64,000 nt of DNA, taken from positions 847,618 to 911,617 of the forward strand of contig NZ_JAENHM010000073.1 of the NCBI RefSeq assembly GCF_016595245.1, given 5' to 3'. A model generated the notes under the pieces. That model did no database searches and was not told where the DNA came from. It saw nothing but the letters and a program-made list of their open reading frames with translations. The stretch is from Azospirillum endophyticum. Its GTDB lineage: Bacteria > Pseudomonadota > Alphaproteobacteria > Azospirillales > Azospirillaceae. Numbering within the stretch: the first letter of the stretch is position 1; each line of letters starts with the position of its first letter. The position numbers and the translations under genes were made by a program. Shown piece by piece: positions 51,704-59,391 of this stretch.

Positions 51704-52075
51704 TTACTTCTGCGTGACGGCCCCTTCCGGGTCGGCGAGCTTGGGCAGTTTGACGATGACGTCGCGTGCGCTGGAGAAGTTCAGCATCAACCGTGCCCGC
51801 TCCTCCAGCATGTCGCGATCCAGCCCGTCGCCGCGCAGCAATTGGGCGCGCCGCTCCATATCCTCCCGCTCCGTGCGGAGCTGGTTGAGGACCCCCTCGG
51901 CCTGGGCGATCTCCCCCTGGATCTGCTTCATCGCCACCAGTCCACGGTCGCCATGGACCGCGTAGTAGGCGAAGTAGGCGACCACGCAGGCGCACAGCGC
52001 CGGCATGATGGCCTGGCGGATCGCGCTTTTGGCGGCGCGGGCGAGCGTATCGGTGAAATCGGCGATCATCGTCAT
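51704..52075 (-). CDS. ftsB: Septum formation initiator family protein (FtsB/DivIC)
   Basis: The 123-residue protein has one membrane segment (IMPALCACVVAYFAYYAVHG) and a coiled coil (about 45-85) followed by an acidic-basic ARLMLNF-type segment, as in FtsB/DivIC. It acts in the divisome with FtsL and FtsQ. Its ATG at 52075 is divergent from the lipoprotein gene, and the intervening 358 bases contain a GTTC-N7-GTTC motif. Confidence 0.88.
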   Translation of the reverse strand: MTMIADFTDTLARAAKSAIRQAIMPALCACVVAYFAYYAVHGDRGLVAMKQIQGEIAQAEGVLNQLRTEREDMERRAQLLRGDGLDRDMLEERARLMLNFSSARDVIVKLPKLADPEGAVTQK

Positions 52076-52212
52076 GGTGCCGCGTATGGAATCACAGCGA
52101 CTTTCCGCCGGTCAAACGAAAAAGATGGAATACGCAAGTCGCAGAAGGGTCGTGATCTTTGCGCCACCCAGTAATGGGTATTCGTTACGTCCGCGCTGCA
52201 AGTTGCCCGTAT

Positions 52213-52227
52213 GTTCTTGTAAAGTTC
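52213..52227 (+). promoter_or_regulatory. LexA-box-like GTTC-N7-GTTC between ftsB and lipoprotein gene
   Basis: GTTC-TTGTAAA-GTTC matches the alphaproteobacterial LexA consensus exactly. It lies within two direct 10-base repeats, GTTCTTGTAA (52213-52222 and 52224-52233). It is 138 bases from the ftsB start and 207 bases from the lipoprotein start. The gap 52076-52433 also holds a possible 29-codon frame (52311-52400) with a good ribosome-binding stretch, too weak to call. Confidence 0.5.
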
Positions 52228-52433
52228 TTGTAAGTCATACCGTCACCTTGCGCCTGGGTTCACACTCATCGGTGCAGGGAGCCACCCGGCATAGTACCAA
52301 GGTGGATGGAATGAAACCGGCGGTGGCGTGTTTGGACCCACACGGTGCCGCCGGGTCCGTGCCGAGTCCATTCGGGCATTCGCACGGTCGATCCCGCTGA
52401 AGGCGCCGCCCAATGGCTGAGGAGCGATACTCC

Positions 52434-52745
52434 ATGCGCAGCAAATTTCTCATCGTGGCCCTGCCCGCCCTGCTTCTGGGGCTGGCGGCCTGCGACGACC
52501 ACAACGCCCAGAACTCCAATGCGGCGAACCAGTCCAGCCCGACCACGAGCAGCGGGTCGAGCAGTGGATCGACCACCGTCCCGCCGCCCTCGACCGGCGT
52601 ACCGGTACAGGGCGGCACCTCCGGCAATTCGATGAACGAGACCAGCGGCGCCACCAAAACCCTGCCGGGCGGCTCGACGGCCGGCGGCTCGGCCGGCGGC
52701 GGTGCCAGCACCGGCGGATCGTCCACCCCGTCGGGCGGTCAGTAG
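52434..52745 (+). CDS. Small Ser/Gly-rich lipoprotein, unknown
   Basis: The 103-residue protein begins MRSKFLIVALPALLLGLAAC, a lipoprotein signal with lipobox LAAC. The mature part is almost entirely Ser, Gly, Thr, Asn and Pro and is probably disordered. The ATG at 52434 follows TGAGGAGCG; an in-frame start seven codons earlier would add a non-signal tail. It is followed by a strong hairpin and the convergent modC gene. Confidence 0.7.
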   Translation: MRSKFLIVALPALLLGLAACDDHNAQNSNAANQSSPTTSSGSSSGSTTVPPPSTGVPVQGGTSGNSMNETSGATKTLPGGSTAGGSAGGGASTGGSSTPSGGQ

Positions 52746-52756
52746 CCCCTGCGATA

Positions 52757-52788
52757 CGGCTCCTCTCCCGTTTGCGGGAGAGGAGCCG
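52757..52788. terminator. 14-bp hairpin between lipoprotein gene and modC
   Basis: CGGCTCCTCTCCCG (52757-52770) and CGGGAGAGGAGCCG (52775-52788) are perfect 14-base inverted repeats with a TTTG loop, between convergent genes. No T-run follows on either strand. It is probably a bidirectional transcript-end stem. Confidence 0.65.
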
Positions 52789-52800
52789 CCGGACGGACGC

Positions 52801-53922
52801 TCATACGTCCACCACGCGCCGCCGCGGGTCCGAAGCCGAACCGCTGCTATCGGGTTCGAAGGCGATGCCCTTGACCAGCGCCACCACTTCGCGGCCGGGC
52901 GCCAGGCTCAGCTCGCGAACCGCCGCACGGGTGATGCGGGCGATCAGGAAGGACCCGCCCACCGCCAGCCGCAGGTCGGCGGATGACGGGCCGGCCTCCG
53001 CCACCTCCACCACCCTCGCTGCCAGCGCGTTGCGCAGGCTGACGCCCGTCGGTGGCTCCAGGGCGACGATGACGTCGCGGGCATGGATGTGCAGCCGCAC
53101 CGGCGAACCCGGAGGGCGGTCGATCTGCGGCACGGTCAGGTGTCCGCCGTCGAAGGCGAGCACCGACAGCCCATCCGCCGGGATATGGCGCTCCACCGTC
53201 AGGTCCAGCACCGCGCCGGCCTCATGCGCCCCCGTCGCCGCCGACAGGTCCAGCCGCCCCATGACGGTGCCGACCGGCCCGGCCGCACGCACCCTGCCCT
53301 CCGCGATCAGCACCATCGTGGTGGCCAGCCGCACCACCTCGTCCAGCGCGTGGCTGACCATGACGATGGGGATCCGCATCTCATCCCGCAGCCGCTCGAT
53401 ATAGGGCATGATCTCCGCCTTGCGGGCGGAATCGAGCGAGGCCATCGGTTCGTCCATCAGCAGCAGGCGCGGCTGTGCCAGCAGCGCGCGACCGAAGGCG
53501 ACCCGTTGCTTCTCGCCGCCGGACAGGCCGCGCGGCCGGCGGTCCAGCAGATGGCCCAGCCCCAGCAGATCCACCACCGGATCGAAGGCGATGCGGCGGT
53601 CGGCGGCCGGAACGCGGCGCAGGCCGTATTCAAGATTGCTGCGGACGCTCATGTGCGGGAACAGGCGCGAATCCTGGAAGACGTAACCGATGCGCCGTTT
53701 TTCCACCGGCACGTCGATGCGCCGCGTGCTGTCGAAGAAGACGGCATCACCGACGCGGATGTGTCCGGCATCCGGCCGGGTCAGCCCGGCGATGGCGTTG
53801 ATGACCGATGTCTTGCCCGAACCGGAACGGCCGAACAACGCCGTCACCCCGCGCTCTTCGGCGGCGAAGGCGATGTCGAGGGCGAAGGCGCCCAGCCTCT
53901 GGCGGATTTGCACATCCAGCAT
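52801..53922 (-). CDS. modC: Molybdate ABC transporter ATP-binding protein
   Basis: The 373-residue ATPase has Walker A GRSGSGKTSVINAIAG, signature LSGGEKQRVAFGR, Walker B LLMDEPMASLD and an H-loop SHALDEV, plus a C-terminal molybdate-binding (Mop/TOBE) region from about residue 295. It powers uptake of molybdate. It is the third gene of the leftward modA-modB-modC run, starting two bases after modB. Confidence 0.96.
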   Translation of the reverse strand: MLDVQIRQRLGAFALDIAFAAEERGVTALFGRSGSGKTSVINAIAGLTRPDAGHIRVGDAVFFDSTRRIDVPVEKRRIGYVFQDSRLFPHMSVRSNLEYGLRRVPAADRRIAFDPVVDLLGLGHLLDRRPRGLSGGEKQRVAFGRALLAQPRLLLMDEPMASLDSARKAEIMPYIERLRDEMRIPIVMVSHALDEVVRLATTMVLIAEGRVRAAGPVGTVMGRLDLSAATGAHEAGAVLDLTVERHIPADGLSVLAFDGGHLTVPQIDRPPGSPVRLHIHARDVIVALEPPTGVSLRNALAARVVEVAEAGPSSADLRLAVGGSFLIARITRAAVRELSLAPGREVVALVKGIAFEPDSSGSASDPRRRVVDV

Positions 53923-53924
53923 GA

Positions 53925-54620
53925 TCAGACCTGTCCGATCAGGCGGCGAACCCGGTTCGCCAGCAATTCCGACAGCATCAGCGCCAGCAGGGCCACCGAG
54001 AAGGAGATCGCCGCCAGCCGGGCCGCGACCGCATCCCCGCCCGGCTCCTGCGTCGCGGCATAGATCGCCAGCGGCAGGGTCTGCGTCTTGCCGGGGATGT
54101 TGGAGACGAAGGTGATGACCGCCCCGAACTCGCCCATCGCCGCGGCGAAGGCGACGATGGCGCCGGACAGCAGGCCGGGCGCCATCAACGGCAGCAGGAT
54201 GGTGAAGAAGCGGTCGACCGGCCCGGCGCCCAGCGTGCGCGCCGCCGCCTCCAGCCCGCCGTCGATCGCCTCCACCGACAGGCGGATCGCCCGCACCATC
54301 AGCGGGAAGGAGGTCACCGCCACCGCCAGGGACGCCCCTTCCGCCGTGAAGATCAGCTTGATGCCGAAGGTCTGGTACAGCCAGCCGCCGACCACTCCCT
54401 TGGTCCCCATGGTCACCAGCAGAATGTAGCCGGTGACCACCGGCGGCAGGACCAGCGGCAGATGGACCAGCCCATCGACCAGCGTCTTGCCCGGAAAGGA
54501 ATAACGACCAAGCACCCAGGCGGCGAGCACGGCGACCGGCAATCCCAGCGCGATGGCGACGCCCGCGACACGCAGGCTCAGCAGCAACGCGGTGGTTTCC
54601 ATCGGCGTCAGGATATCCAT
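53925..54620 (-). CDS. modB: Molybdate ABC transporter permease
   Basis: The 231-residue inner-membrane protein has about five hydrophobic segments and the EAA-type loop IDGGLEAAARTLGAGPVDRF that docks to the ATPase. The ATG at 54620 was used; METTALLL six codons later is an alternative. It is between modA (10 bases upstream) and modC (2 bases downstream). Confidence 0.95.
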   Translation of the reverse strand: MDILTPMETTALLLSLRVAGVAIALGLPVAVLAAWVLGRYSFPGKTLVDGLVHLPLVLPPVVTGYILLVTMGTKGVVGGWLYQTFGIKLIFTAEGASLAVAVTSFPLMVRAIRLSVEAIDGGLEAAARTLGAGPVDRFFTILLPLMAPGLLSGAIVAFAAAMGEFGAVITFVSNIPGKTQTLPLAIYAATQEPGGDAVAARLAAISFSVALLALMLSELLANRVRRLIGQV

Positions 54621-54630
54621 GCCGCGAAGC

Positions 54631-55440
54631 TTACGGTGCTTTGGGCGCCGGGACGAATCCGAATTCCTTCCACACCGCCATGCCGTCGGGCGACTTCATG
54701 TAGTCGAGGAAGGCCGCCGCCGCCGGTGTCTTGGAGGACGCCGCCAGAGCTGCCGGATAGGTGATCGGCGGATAGCTGTCGGGCGGGAAGGCCGCGGCGA
54801 CCTCCACACCCGGATCGACGGCGGCATCGGTGCGGTAGACGATCCCCACCGGCACCTCGCCGCGGCTGACCAGCACCAGGGCGGCACGCACGCTGTCGGC
54901 CCGCGCCAGCTTCGGTTCGACCGCCGTCCACTGGTCCAGCTTCTCCAGTGCGGCCTTGGCGTATTTTCCGACCGGAACGTTCGAAGGGTCGCCGGTGGAG
55001 AGCCGCCCGTCGCCCAGCTGGTCGGCCAGCTTGCCGCCCTTGGACAGATCGGGCTTCAGCGGGGAGCCCTTCGGCACCACGACCACCAGCTCGTTGCCCA
55101 GCAGGTTCACCCGGCTGTCGGTCTTGATGAGGTTGCGCTGCTGCAGATAATCCATCCAGTCGAGGTCGGCCGAGATGAAGATGTCGGCCGGAGCACCGTT
55201 CTCGATCTGCTTCGCCAGGGCCGAAGACGCGGCGAAAGAGGATGTCACGGTGGCGCCGGACTTCGCCTTGAATTGCGAGGCCAGTTTCTCCACCGCGTTC
55301 TTGGTCGAGGCGGCGGCCAGGACCAGCACGTCCTGCGCCATCGCCGCCGGGGCCGCCAGCGCCAGGCCAAGGCCCAGAACAGCCATCGTTGCCGCGCGCT
55401 TGAGCCCGCCGAACCCCGGAATCGCCTGTTTGCCGGTCAT
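54631..55440 (-). CDS. modA: Molybdate-binding periplasmic protein
   Basis: The 269-residue protein has a signal peptide (ATMAVLGLGLALAAPAAMAQ) and the mature start DVLVLAAASTKNAVEKLASQ, a ModA-type substrate loop. Later regions (SSALAKQIENGAPADIFISA, then DLDWMDYL) carry typical oxyanion-binding residues. The ATG at 55440 follows a GGAGG sequence (CAGGAGGTGGC), and the upstream extension is not supported. It binds molybdate for ModBC. Divergent rpe lies 206 bases away, and a possible ModE-like site lies between. Confidence 0.96.
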   Translation of the reverse strand: MTGKQAIPGFGGLKRAATMAVLGLGLALAAPAAMAQDVLVLAAASTKNAVEKLASQFKAKSGATVTSSFAASSALAKQIENGAPADIFISADLDWMDYLQQRNLIKTDSRVNLLGNELVVVVPKGSPLKPDLSKGGKLADQLGDGRLSTGDPSNVPVGKYAKAALEKLDQWTAVEPKLARADSVRAALVLVSRGEVPVGIVYRTDAAVDPGVEVAAAFPPDSYPPITYPAALAASSKTPAAAAFLDYMKSPDGMAVWKEFGFVPAPKAP

Positions 55441-55466
55441 TGCCACCTCCTGCCGATGTGATGCTT

Positions 55467-55491
55467 CATCTATATACCAACGGATACAGCG
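55467..55491. promoter_or_regulatory. Possible ModE-like operator upstream of modA
   Basis: On the minus strand CGCTGTAT, then eight bases, then ATATAGATG forms an imperfect dyad recalling the ModE-type half-site CGNTATAT. It sits 27-51 bases upstream of the modA start. No modE gene is present in the window. Confidence 0.3.
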
Positions 55492-55645
55492 CTCGGCGGT
55501 TGCGGTAAAGCGCAAACGGCGCAGTTCGCGCTGCGGCACGATGGCGGTCAGTCACATCATGTCATGACTTGCGTCGTGACCCCGTGATAGGACATGCGGC
55601 GAATCGGATCAGCTCCCCCTGCCCCCCTTGCTCCAGGAAAGCCCC

Positions 55646-56299
55646 ATGCGCGCCGTGAAGATTTCCCCCTCGATTCTCTCCGCCGATTTCGCCCGGCTGG
55701 GCGAGGAGGTCCGTGCGGTCGACGCCGCCGGCGCCGATTACATCCACATCGACGTGATGGACGGACATTTCGTGCCGAACCTGACCATCGGGCCGGGCGT
55801 GGTGAAGGCGCTGCGTCCCCATACCGCGAAGATCTTCGACGTCCATCTTATGATCTCGCCGGTCGACCTGTTCGTCCCCGACTTCGCCAAGGCCGGAGCC
55901 GACATCATCACCGTCCATCCGGAGGCCGGTCCGCACCTGCACCGCACCATCCAGCTGATCAAGTCGCTGGGGAAGAAGTCGGGCGTGTCGCTCAACCCGG
56001 CCACGCCGGTCGACGCCATCCAACATGTGCTGGAAGACATCGACCTCGTTCTGGTGATGACGGTCAACCCCGGTTTCGGCGGCCAGAGCTTCATCAAGAG
56101 CCAGCTTCCGAAGATCCGAGATCTGCGCGGCCGCATCGACGCGCTCGGCAAGCAGATCGACCTGGAGGTCGACGGCGGCATCAACCCGGAGACCGCGCGC
56201 TTGGCGATCGAGGCCGGCGCCGACGTGCTGGTGGCCGGCACCGCCACCTTCACCGGCGGACCGGCGCAGTATGCCGCCAACATCAGCGCGCTGCGGTAA
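55646..56299 (+). CDS. rpe: Ribulose-phosphate 3-epimerase
   Basis: The 217-residue TIM-barrel enzyme interconverts ribulose-5-phosphate and xylulose-5-phosphate. Motifs are ISPSILSADFARLGEEV, HIDVMDGHFVPNLTIGP, FDVHLMI, VMTVNPGFGGQSFI and VDGGINPETA. The start at 55646 (MRAVKISPS) was preferred; an ATG at 55628 adds six residues. It is divergent from modABC. Confidence 0.97.
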   Translation: MRAVKISPSILSADFARLGEEVRAVDAAGADYIHIDVMDGHFVPNLTIGPGVVKALRPHTAKIFDVHLMISPVDLFVPDFAKAGADIITVHPEAGPHLHRTIQLIKSLGKKSGVSLNPATPVDAIQHVLEDIDLVLVMTVNPGFGGQSFIKSQLPKIRDLRGRIDALGKQIDLEVDGGINPETARLAIEAGADVLVAGTATFTGGPAQYAANISALR

Positions 56300-56515
56300 G
56301 CACGCCAGCCAGTGAAACGCTGCGGCCCTGCATGGCCTCCCCCGGGGAAGCGATGCGGGGCCGCTCCGTTCGGGCGGGAAGGCTCCGCTTCACCGAAAGA
56401 GTGGCCGTCAAAAAGAACCACCCGCCCAAAAGATCCGCCGGCGCGGAGAACCAATCGCCTCCTTGCCCGTTATTGGGCATGGGAAGACGGTCCCGCAACG
56501 GAAGGGAAATCAACC

Positions 56516-56773
56516 ATGGGCATTCTCTGGACGATCATCATCGGCTTTCTCGCCGGCATCGTCGCCAAGTTCCTGATGCCGGGTCGCGATCCGGGCGGCT
56601 TCATCATCACCACCCTGCTGGGCATCGCCGGTGCCTTCGTTGCCACCTATCTGGGCGCCGCCGTCGGCTGGTACCGGCCGGGCGAGGGAGCCGGTTTCAT
56701 CGGCGCCATCGTCGGCGCGGTCATCATCCTGGCCATCTACCGCATGATCGCCGGCCGTCGCACGACGGTCTGA
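56516..56773 (+). CDS. GlsB/YeaQ-family stress membrane protein
   Basis: The 85-residue protein has three predicted membrane helices and the family pattern: GILWTIIIGFLAGIVAKFLM, then GGFIITTLLGIAGAFVATYL and GFIGAIVGAVIILAIYR. GlsB/YeaQ/YmgE proteins are small transglycosylase-associated membrane proteins linked to stress. The ribosome-binding site GAAGGGAAA precedes the ATG. An intrinsic terminator follows, and the convergent PhyR-family regulator gene lies next. Confidence 0.92.
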   Translation: MGILWTIIIGFLAGIVAKFLMPGRDPGGFIITTLLGIAGAFVATYLGAAVGWYRPGEGAGFIGAIVGAVIILAIYRMIAGRRTTV

Positions 56774-56820
56774 CAGTCGGGTCAGAGATCTGCCGGCTTT
56801 CCTGAAAGCCGGCCATGCCA

Positions 56821-56853
56821 AAGGGACCACCGGACGACCGGCGGTCCCTTTTT
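56821..56853 (+). terminator. Rho-independent terminator after glsB-like gene
   Basis: AAGGGACC-A-CCGG and CCGG-C-GGTCCCTT pair across an ACGA loop and run into TTTTT. A second short hairpin (GCCGGCTTTC / GAAAGCCGGC, about 56791-56813) lies just before it. This is a strong intrinsic terminator, 47 bases past the stop. Confidence 0.88.
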
Positions 56854-56869
56854 GCATCCCGTCAGAAAT

Positions 56870-57670
56870 TCAAGCGAGCGCCACCGGCTGCGGCATGAAG
56901 ATGGCGCGGGAGATGGCGGCCTGGATACCGGCATTGGTGAAGGGCTTGCGAACGATCTGCCCCAGATGACGGGCATCGCGGGCGAGGATGTCGTCGTCGA
57001 AGGCGGTGACGAAGATCGTCCGGAGGTCGCGCACCCGCTTCAGCCGCCGCGCGAGTTCGATCCCGCTTCCCCCATCCGCCAGCCGCACATCCAGCAGGGC
57101 CAAGGTCGGCTTTTCCACCTTCAACAGAGCCAGCGCCTCCGCCTCGTTGCCAGCGGTGCCGCAGAGCACATGCCCCATCTCCGCAACCAGCGCCCCGAGT
57201 TCCATCGCCAGCAGGACATTGTCCTCGACCACCATCACCCTCTGCACCATGGCGTCGCGCACCCGCGCACGGGCGGTCTTCAGCCGCTCGATGGCCTCGC
57301 CCACCCGCAGCTGCAGCACCCTGGCCGCCTGCGGCAAGCTCAGCCCTTCCAGGGCGGTCAGCAGATAAAGGCGGCGATCCGCCTCCGGCAATTCGGTCAG
57401 GGCACGTTCGATGGGATGGGGCGACGGCAGCGGGCGGCCGGGCGTGCCGAACTCCTCCGAACGATCGAACAGCAGGTTCAGCAGGGCATACATCGAGAGG
57501 CGCGCGCCATCGCCGCCGCGGTCCAACCCGAAGCGCGAGGGAGCCATGGCCGCGGCCTCCACGCAGCGGGTCACCAGCGCGTCGCCGCGATCGGTGGTGC
57601 CGGTCAGCGCCCGCGCATAGCGGCGCAGCACCGGAACCACTTCGAACAGTTCACATTCGTAAACGAGCAT
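56870..57670 (-). CDS. PhyR-family anti-anti-sigma response regulator
   Basis: The 266-residue protein has an N-terminal sigma-like (SL) domain (about 1-125, with VVPVLRRYARALTGTTDRGD and LLTALEGLSLPQAARVLQLR) and a C-terminal receiver domain. The receiver keeps the acceptor aspartate in LALLDVRLADGGSG, T in IFVTAFD and K in VRKPFT. In alphaproteobacteria, phosphorylated PhyR titrates NepR and frees EcfG for the general stress response. No nepR or ecfG gene is visible beside it here. The match to PhyR is by domain order and motifs, and the symbol is left open for that reason. Confidence 0.88.
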   Translation of the reverse strand: MLVYECELFEVVPVLRRYARALTGTTDRGDALVTRCVEAAAMAPSRFGLDRGGDGARLSMYALLNLLFDRSEEFGTPGRPLPSPHPIERALTELPEADRRLYLLTALEGLSLPQAARVLQLRVGEAIERLKTARARVRDAMVQRVMVVEDNVLLAMELGALVAEMGHVLCGTAGNEAEALALLKVEKPTLALLDVRLADGGSGIELARRLKRVRDLRTIFVTAFDDDILARDARHLGQIVRKPFTNAGIQAAISRAIFMPQPVALA

Positions 57671-57886
57671 ACCCGTGACTCCGCTCCCCGATGGGAGTTG
57701 CCGCTCTGGAATCGTGCCGGCCCCGCCCGATCATAGTGGGCCACCGTCATTGGTTTGGAGATCACCCTTCCTCGTCGAATCGTACCACGACCGGCGGAAT
57801 GGCCGAATGGGAAATGGAGGTGCCCGCCGCCGACGGACGATCAAACCCCGACGATCAGGGGCCGTTAACCGAAAGGTTGGTTTCGC

Positions 57887-58465
57887 TCATTTTACAGTCT
57901 CGCGCAGTTGCCTGCTGCGCCATTGCCAGGGCTTTTCCACCTGCCCGGCCCACAGCCCCATGCGCTTGCTCTGGGCATAGGCCTCGCCCTTCTGATAGGC
58001 CGGCGACAGGCTGGCATATTGGAAAGCCCAGCCGCGCGCCACCATCGCCGCCCCCAGGTCGACGCCGCGCACCCGGCATTCGCCCTTCTTCTCCCCGGTG
58101 CGGTCCTGCTCCGTGATCGTACAGGTCACCTCCTCGCCCTTCACCATGTTGGCGAGGACGGCCGTGGCGACCTTGAAGCAATCCAGCTCGTGCCCGTAGC
58201 GGTTCTTGCATTTCTGCCCCGGATCCGGTGCATCGATGCCCATCAGCCGGACCGCCGTGCCGTTGACCGTCAGCAGGTCGCCCTCCACCGCCATGGCGGA
58301 TCCCTTGATGGTCTGGTCCGGCGTGTTGGCGATGGGGCCGCGCCCCTTGGCAGCCTGGTTGGTCTGCGCCGCAGCCGGCCCCGCCGCCAGAGCGAATGCG
58401 GCCACCATCGCGACCAACGCCGCACCCCGAACCGCCGGTGCCCTAGAACAGGCTCGGCTGGTCAT
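57887..58465 (-). CDS. Secreted thermonuclease-family nuclease
   Basis: The 192-residue protein has an N-terminal hydrophobic stretch (VAMVAAFALAAGPAAAQTNQ) consistent with export, then a staphylococcal-nuclease-like domain with VRLMGIDAPDPGQKC, YGHELDCF and KGECRVRGVDLGAAMVARGW then YAQSKRMGLWAG. The classical catalytic Arg-Glu-Arg set is only partly visible, so activity needs proof. Its start overlaps the YedK/HMCES gene by 23 bases on the same strand. Confidence 0.82.
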   Translation of the reverse strand: MTSRACSRAPAVRGAALVAMVAAFALAAGPAAAQTNQAAKGRGPIANTPDQTIKGSAMAVEGDLLTVNGTAVRLMGIDAPDPGQKCKNRYGHELDCFKVATAVLANMVKGEEVTCTITEQDRTGEKKGECRVRGVDLGAAMVARGWAFQYASLSPAYQKGEAYAQSKRMGLWAGQVEKPWQWRSRQLRETVK

Positions 58466-59189
58466 CGCCCGGCTTTCCCTTGGCCTTGCCGGGAGCGATC
58501 TCTTGCGGCGGGTCGAGGCAGGAGCAGTCGTCGTTGCGCACGCTGTTCACCCGCGGCCCCACCGGCACGACGTCCAGCCAATCTTCCGGAGCGGAACGGA
58601 TCAACCCCTCCACCACCGGCAACGGCGTCGCCGGATCCAGCCACGCATCCCAGTCGGCAGGGTCGAGGACCACCGGCATGCGATCGTGCAGGACGGACAG
58701 GGTGGCGTTGGTCGCCGTCGTCACCACCGTCGCCGTTTCCAAGGGCGGATCGAGCGGTGGCGCCCCCTTCGGCCCGCGCCAGCGCTCCCACAACCCGGCG
58801 AGCGCGAACAGGCCGCGGTCGCGCCGGCGGATGACGTGGCCCTGCTTGCGCGGCTTCGCTCCCTCCCCCACGCTGGTCCATTCATAGAATCCGTCGAGCG
58901 GGATCAGGCAGCGGCGCTTGCGGAAGGCGTCGCGGAAGGCCGGCTTGTCGGCAACCGATTCGCCTCGTGCATTGATCATCCGCCCGCCGATGGCCGGATC
59001 GTCGGCCCAGGGCGGCACCAGCCCCCAGCGGACCATCGCCAGATGGCGGCCGTCCTCCTCGCGCCGGATGACGGGAATATCCTGGGTCGGAGCGATATTC
59101 CACCGCGGCATCAGGTTCGGCCGCTCGCGCACGCCGAAGACGCGCTCGATCTCATTGATCGGGGTGGTGAGAAGCATGCGTCCACACAT
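58443..59189 (-). CDS. SOS-response-associated peptidase family (YedK/HMCES)
   Basis: The 248-residue protein starts MCGRM, which leaves catalytic Cys2 free after removal of Met. It also has WNIAPTQDIPV, RWGLVPPWADD, INARGESV and RCLIPLDGFYEW, typical of YedK/HMCES, which forms a covalent link to abasic sites in single-stranded DNA. The ATG at 59189 was chosen because the family always begins MCGR; the longer frame upstream is ignored. It is followed by the thermonuclease gene with a 23-base overlap. Confidence 0.95.
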   Translation of the reverse strand: MCGRMLLTTPINEIERVFGVRERPNLMPRWNIAPTQDIPVIRREEDGRHLAMVRWGLVPPWADDPAIGGRMINARGESVADKPAFRDAFRKRRCLIPLDGFYEWTSVGEGAKPRKQGHVIRRRDRGLFALAGLWERWRGPKGAPPLDPPLETATVVTTATNATLSVLHDRMPVVLDPADWDAWLDPATPLPVVEGLIRSAPEDWLDVVPVGPRVNSVRNDDCSCLDPPQEIAPGKAKGKPGDDQPSLF

Positions 59190-59391
59190 GCCCTGCAATA
59201 TGGTGCCTGCCGGCCCGTCGCGCCAGATCCGCTTCGCGGCCCATTGCGGCCGTTCCTGTTCGCCCACCCGACAATCATTGCAGCCGACAACCGTCACCCA
59301 TGCCGCCCGTCGGGGTTTCCCTGACGCTCAAGCCGGCCTATCTTCGCGGGGCACAAACAATCGCATCGAACCGGAAGGCGGGAGTTCACCC

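Noticed and set aside
52311..52400. 29-codon leader-like frame upstream of the lipoprotein gene
   Set aside because: It has a good ribosome-binding stretch but no family match or conserved pattern, and it is too short to support as a gene.
57671..57886. Possible nepR gene next to the PhyR-family gene
   Set aside because: A plus-strand frame starts MAEWEMEVPAADGR, but it lacks the NepR helices and runs antisense into the nuclease gene.
56300..57886. EcfG-type promoter (GGAAC-N16/17-CGTT) near the PhyR-family and glsB-like genes
   Set aside because: No match with proper spacing was found on either strand of the intergenic parts.
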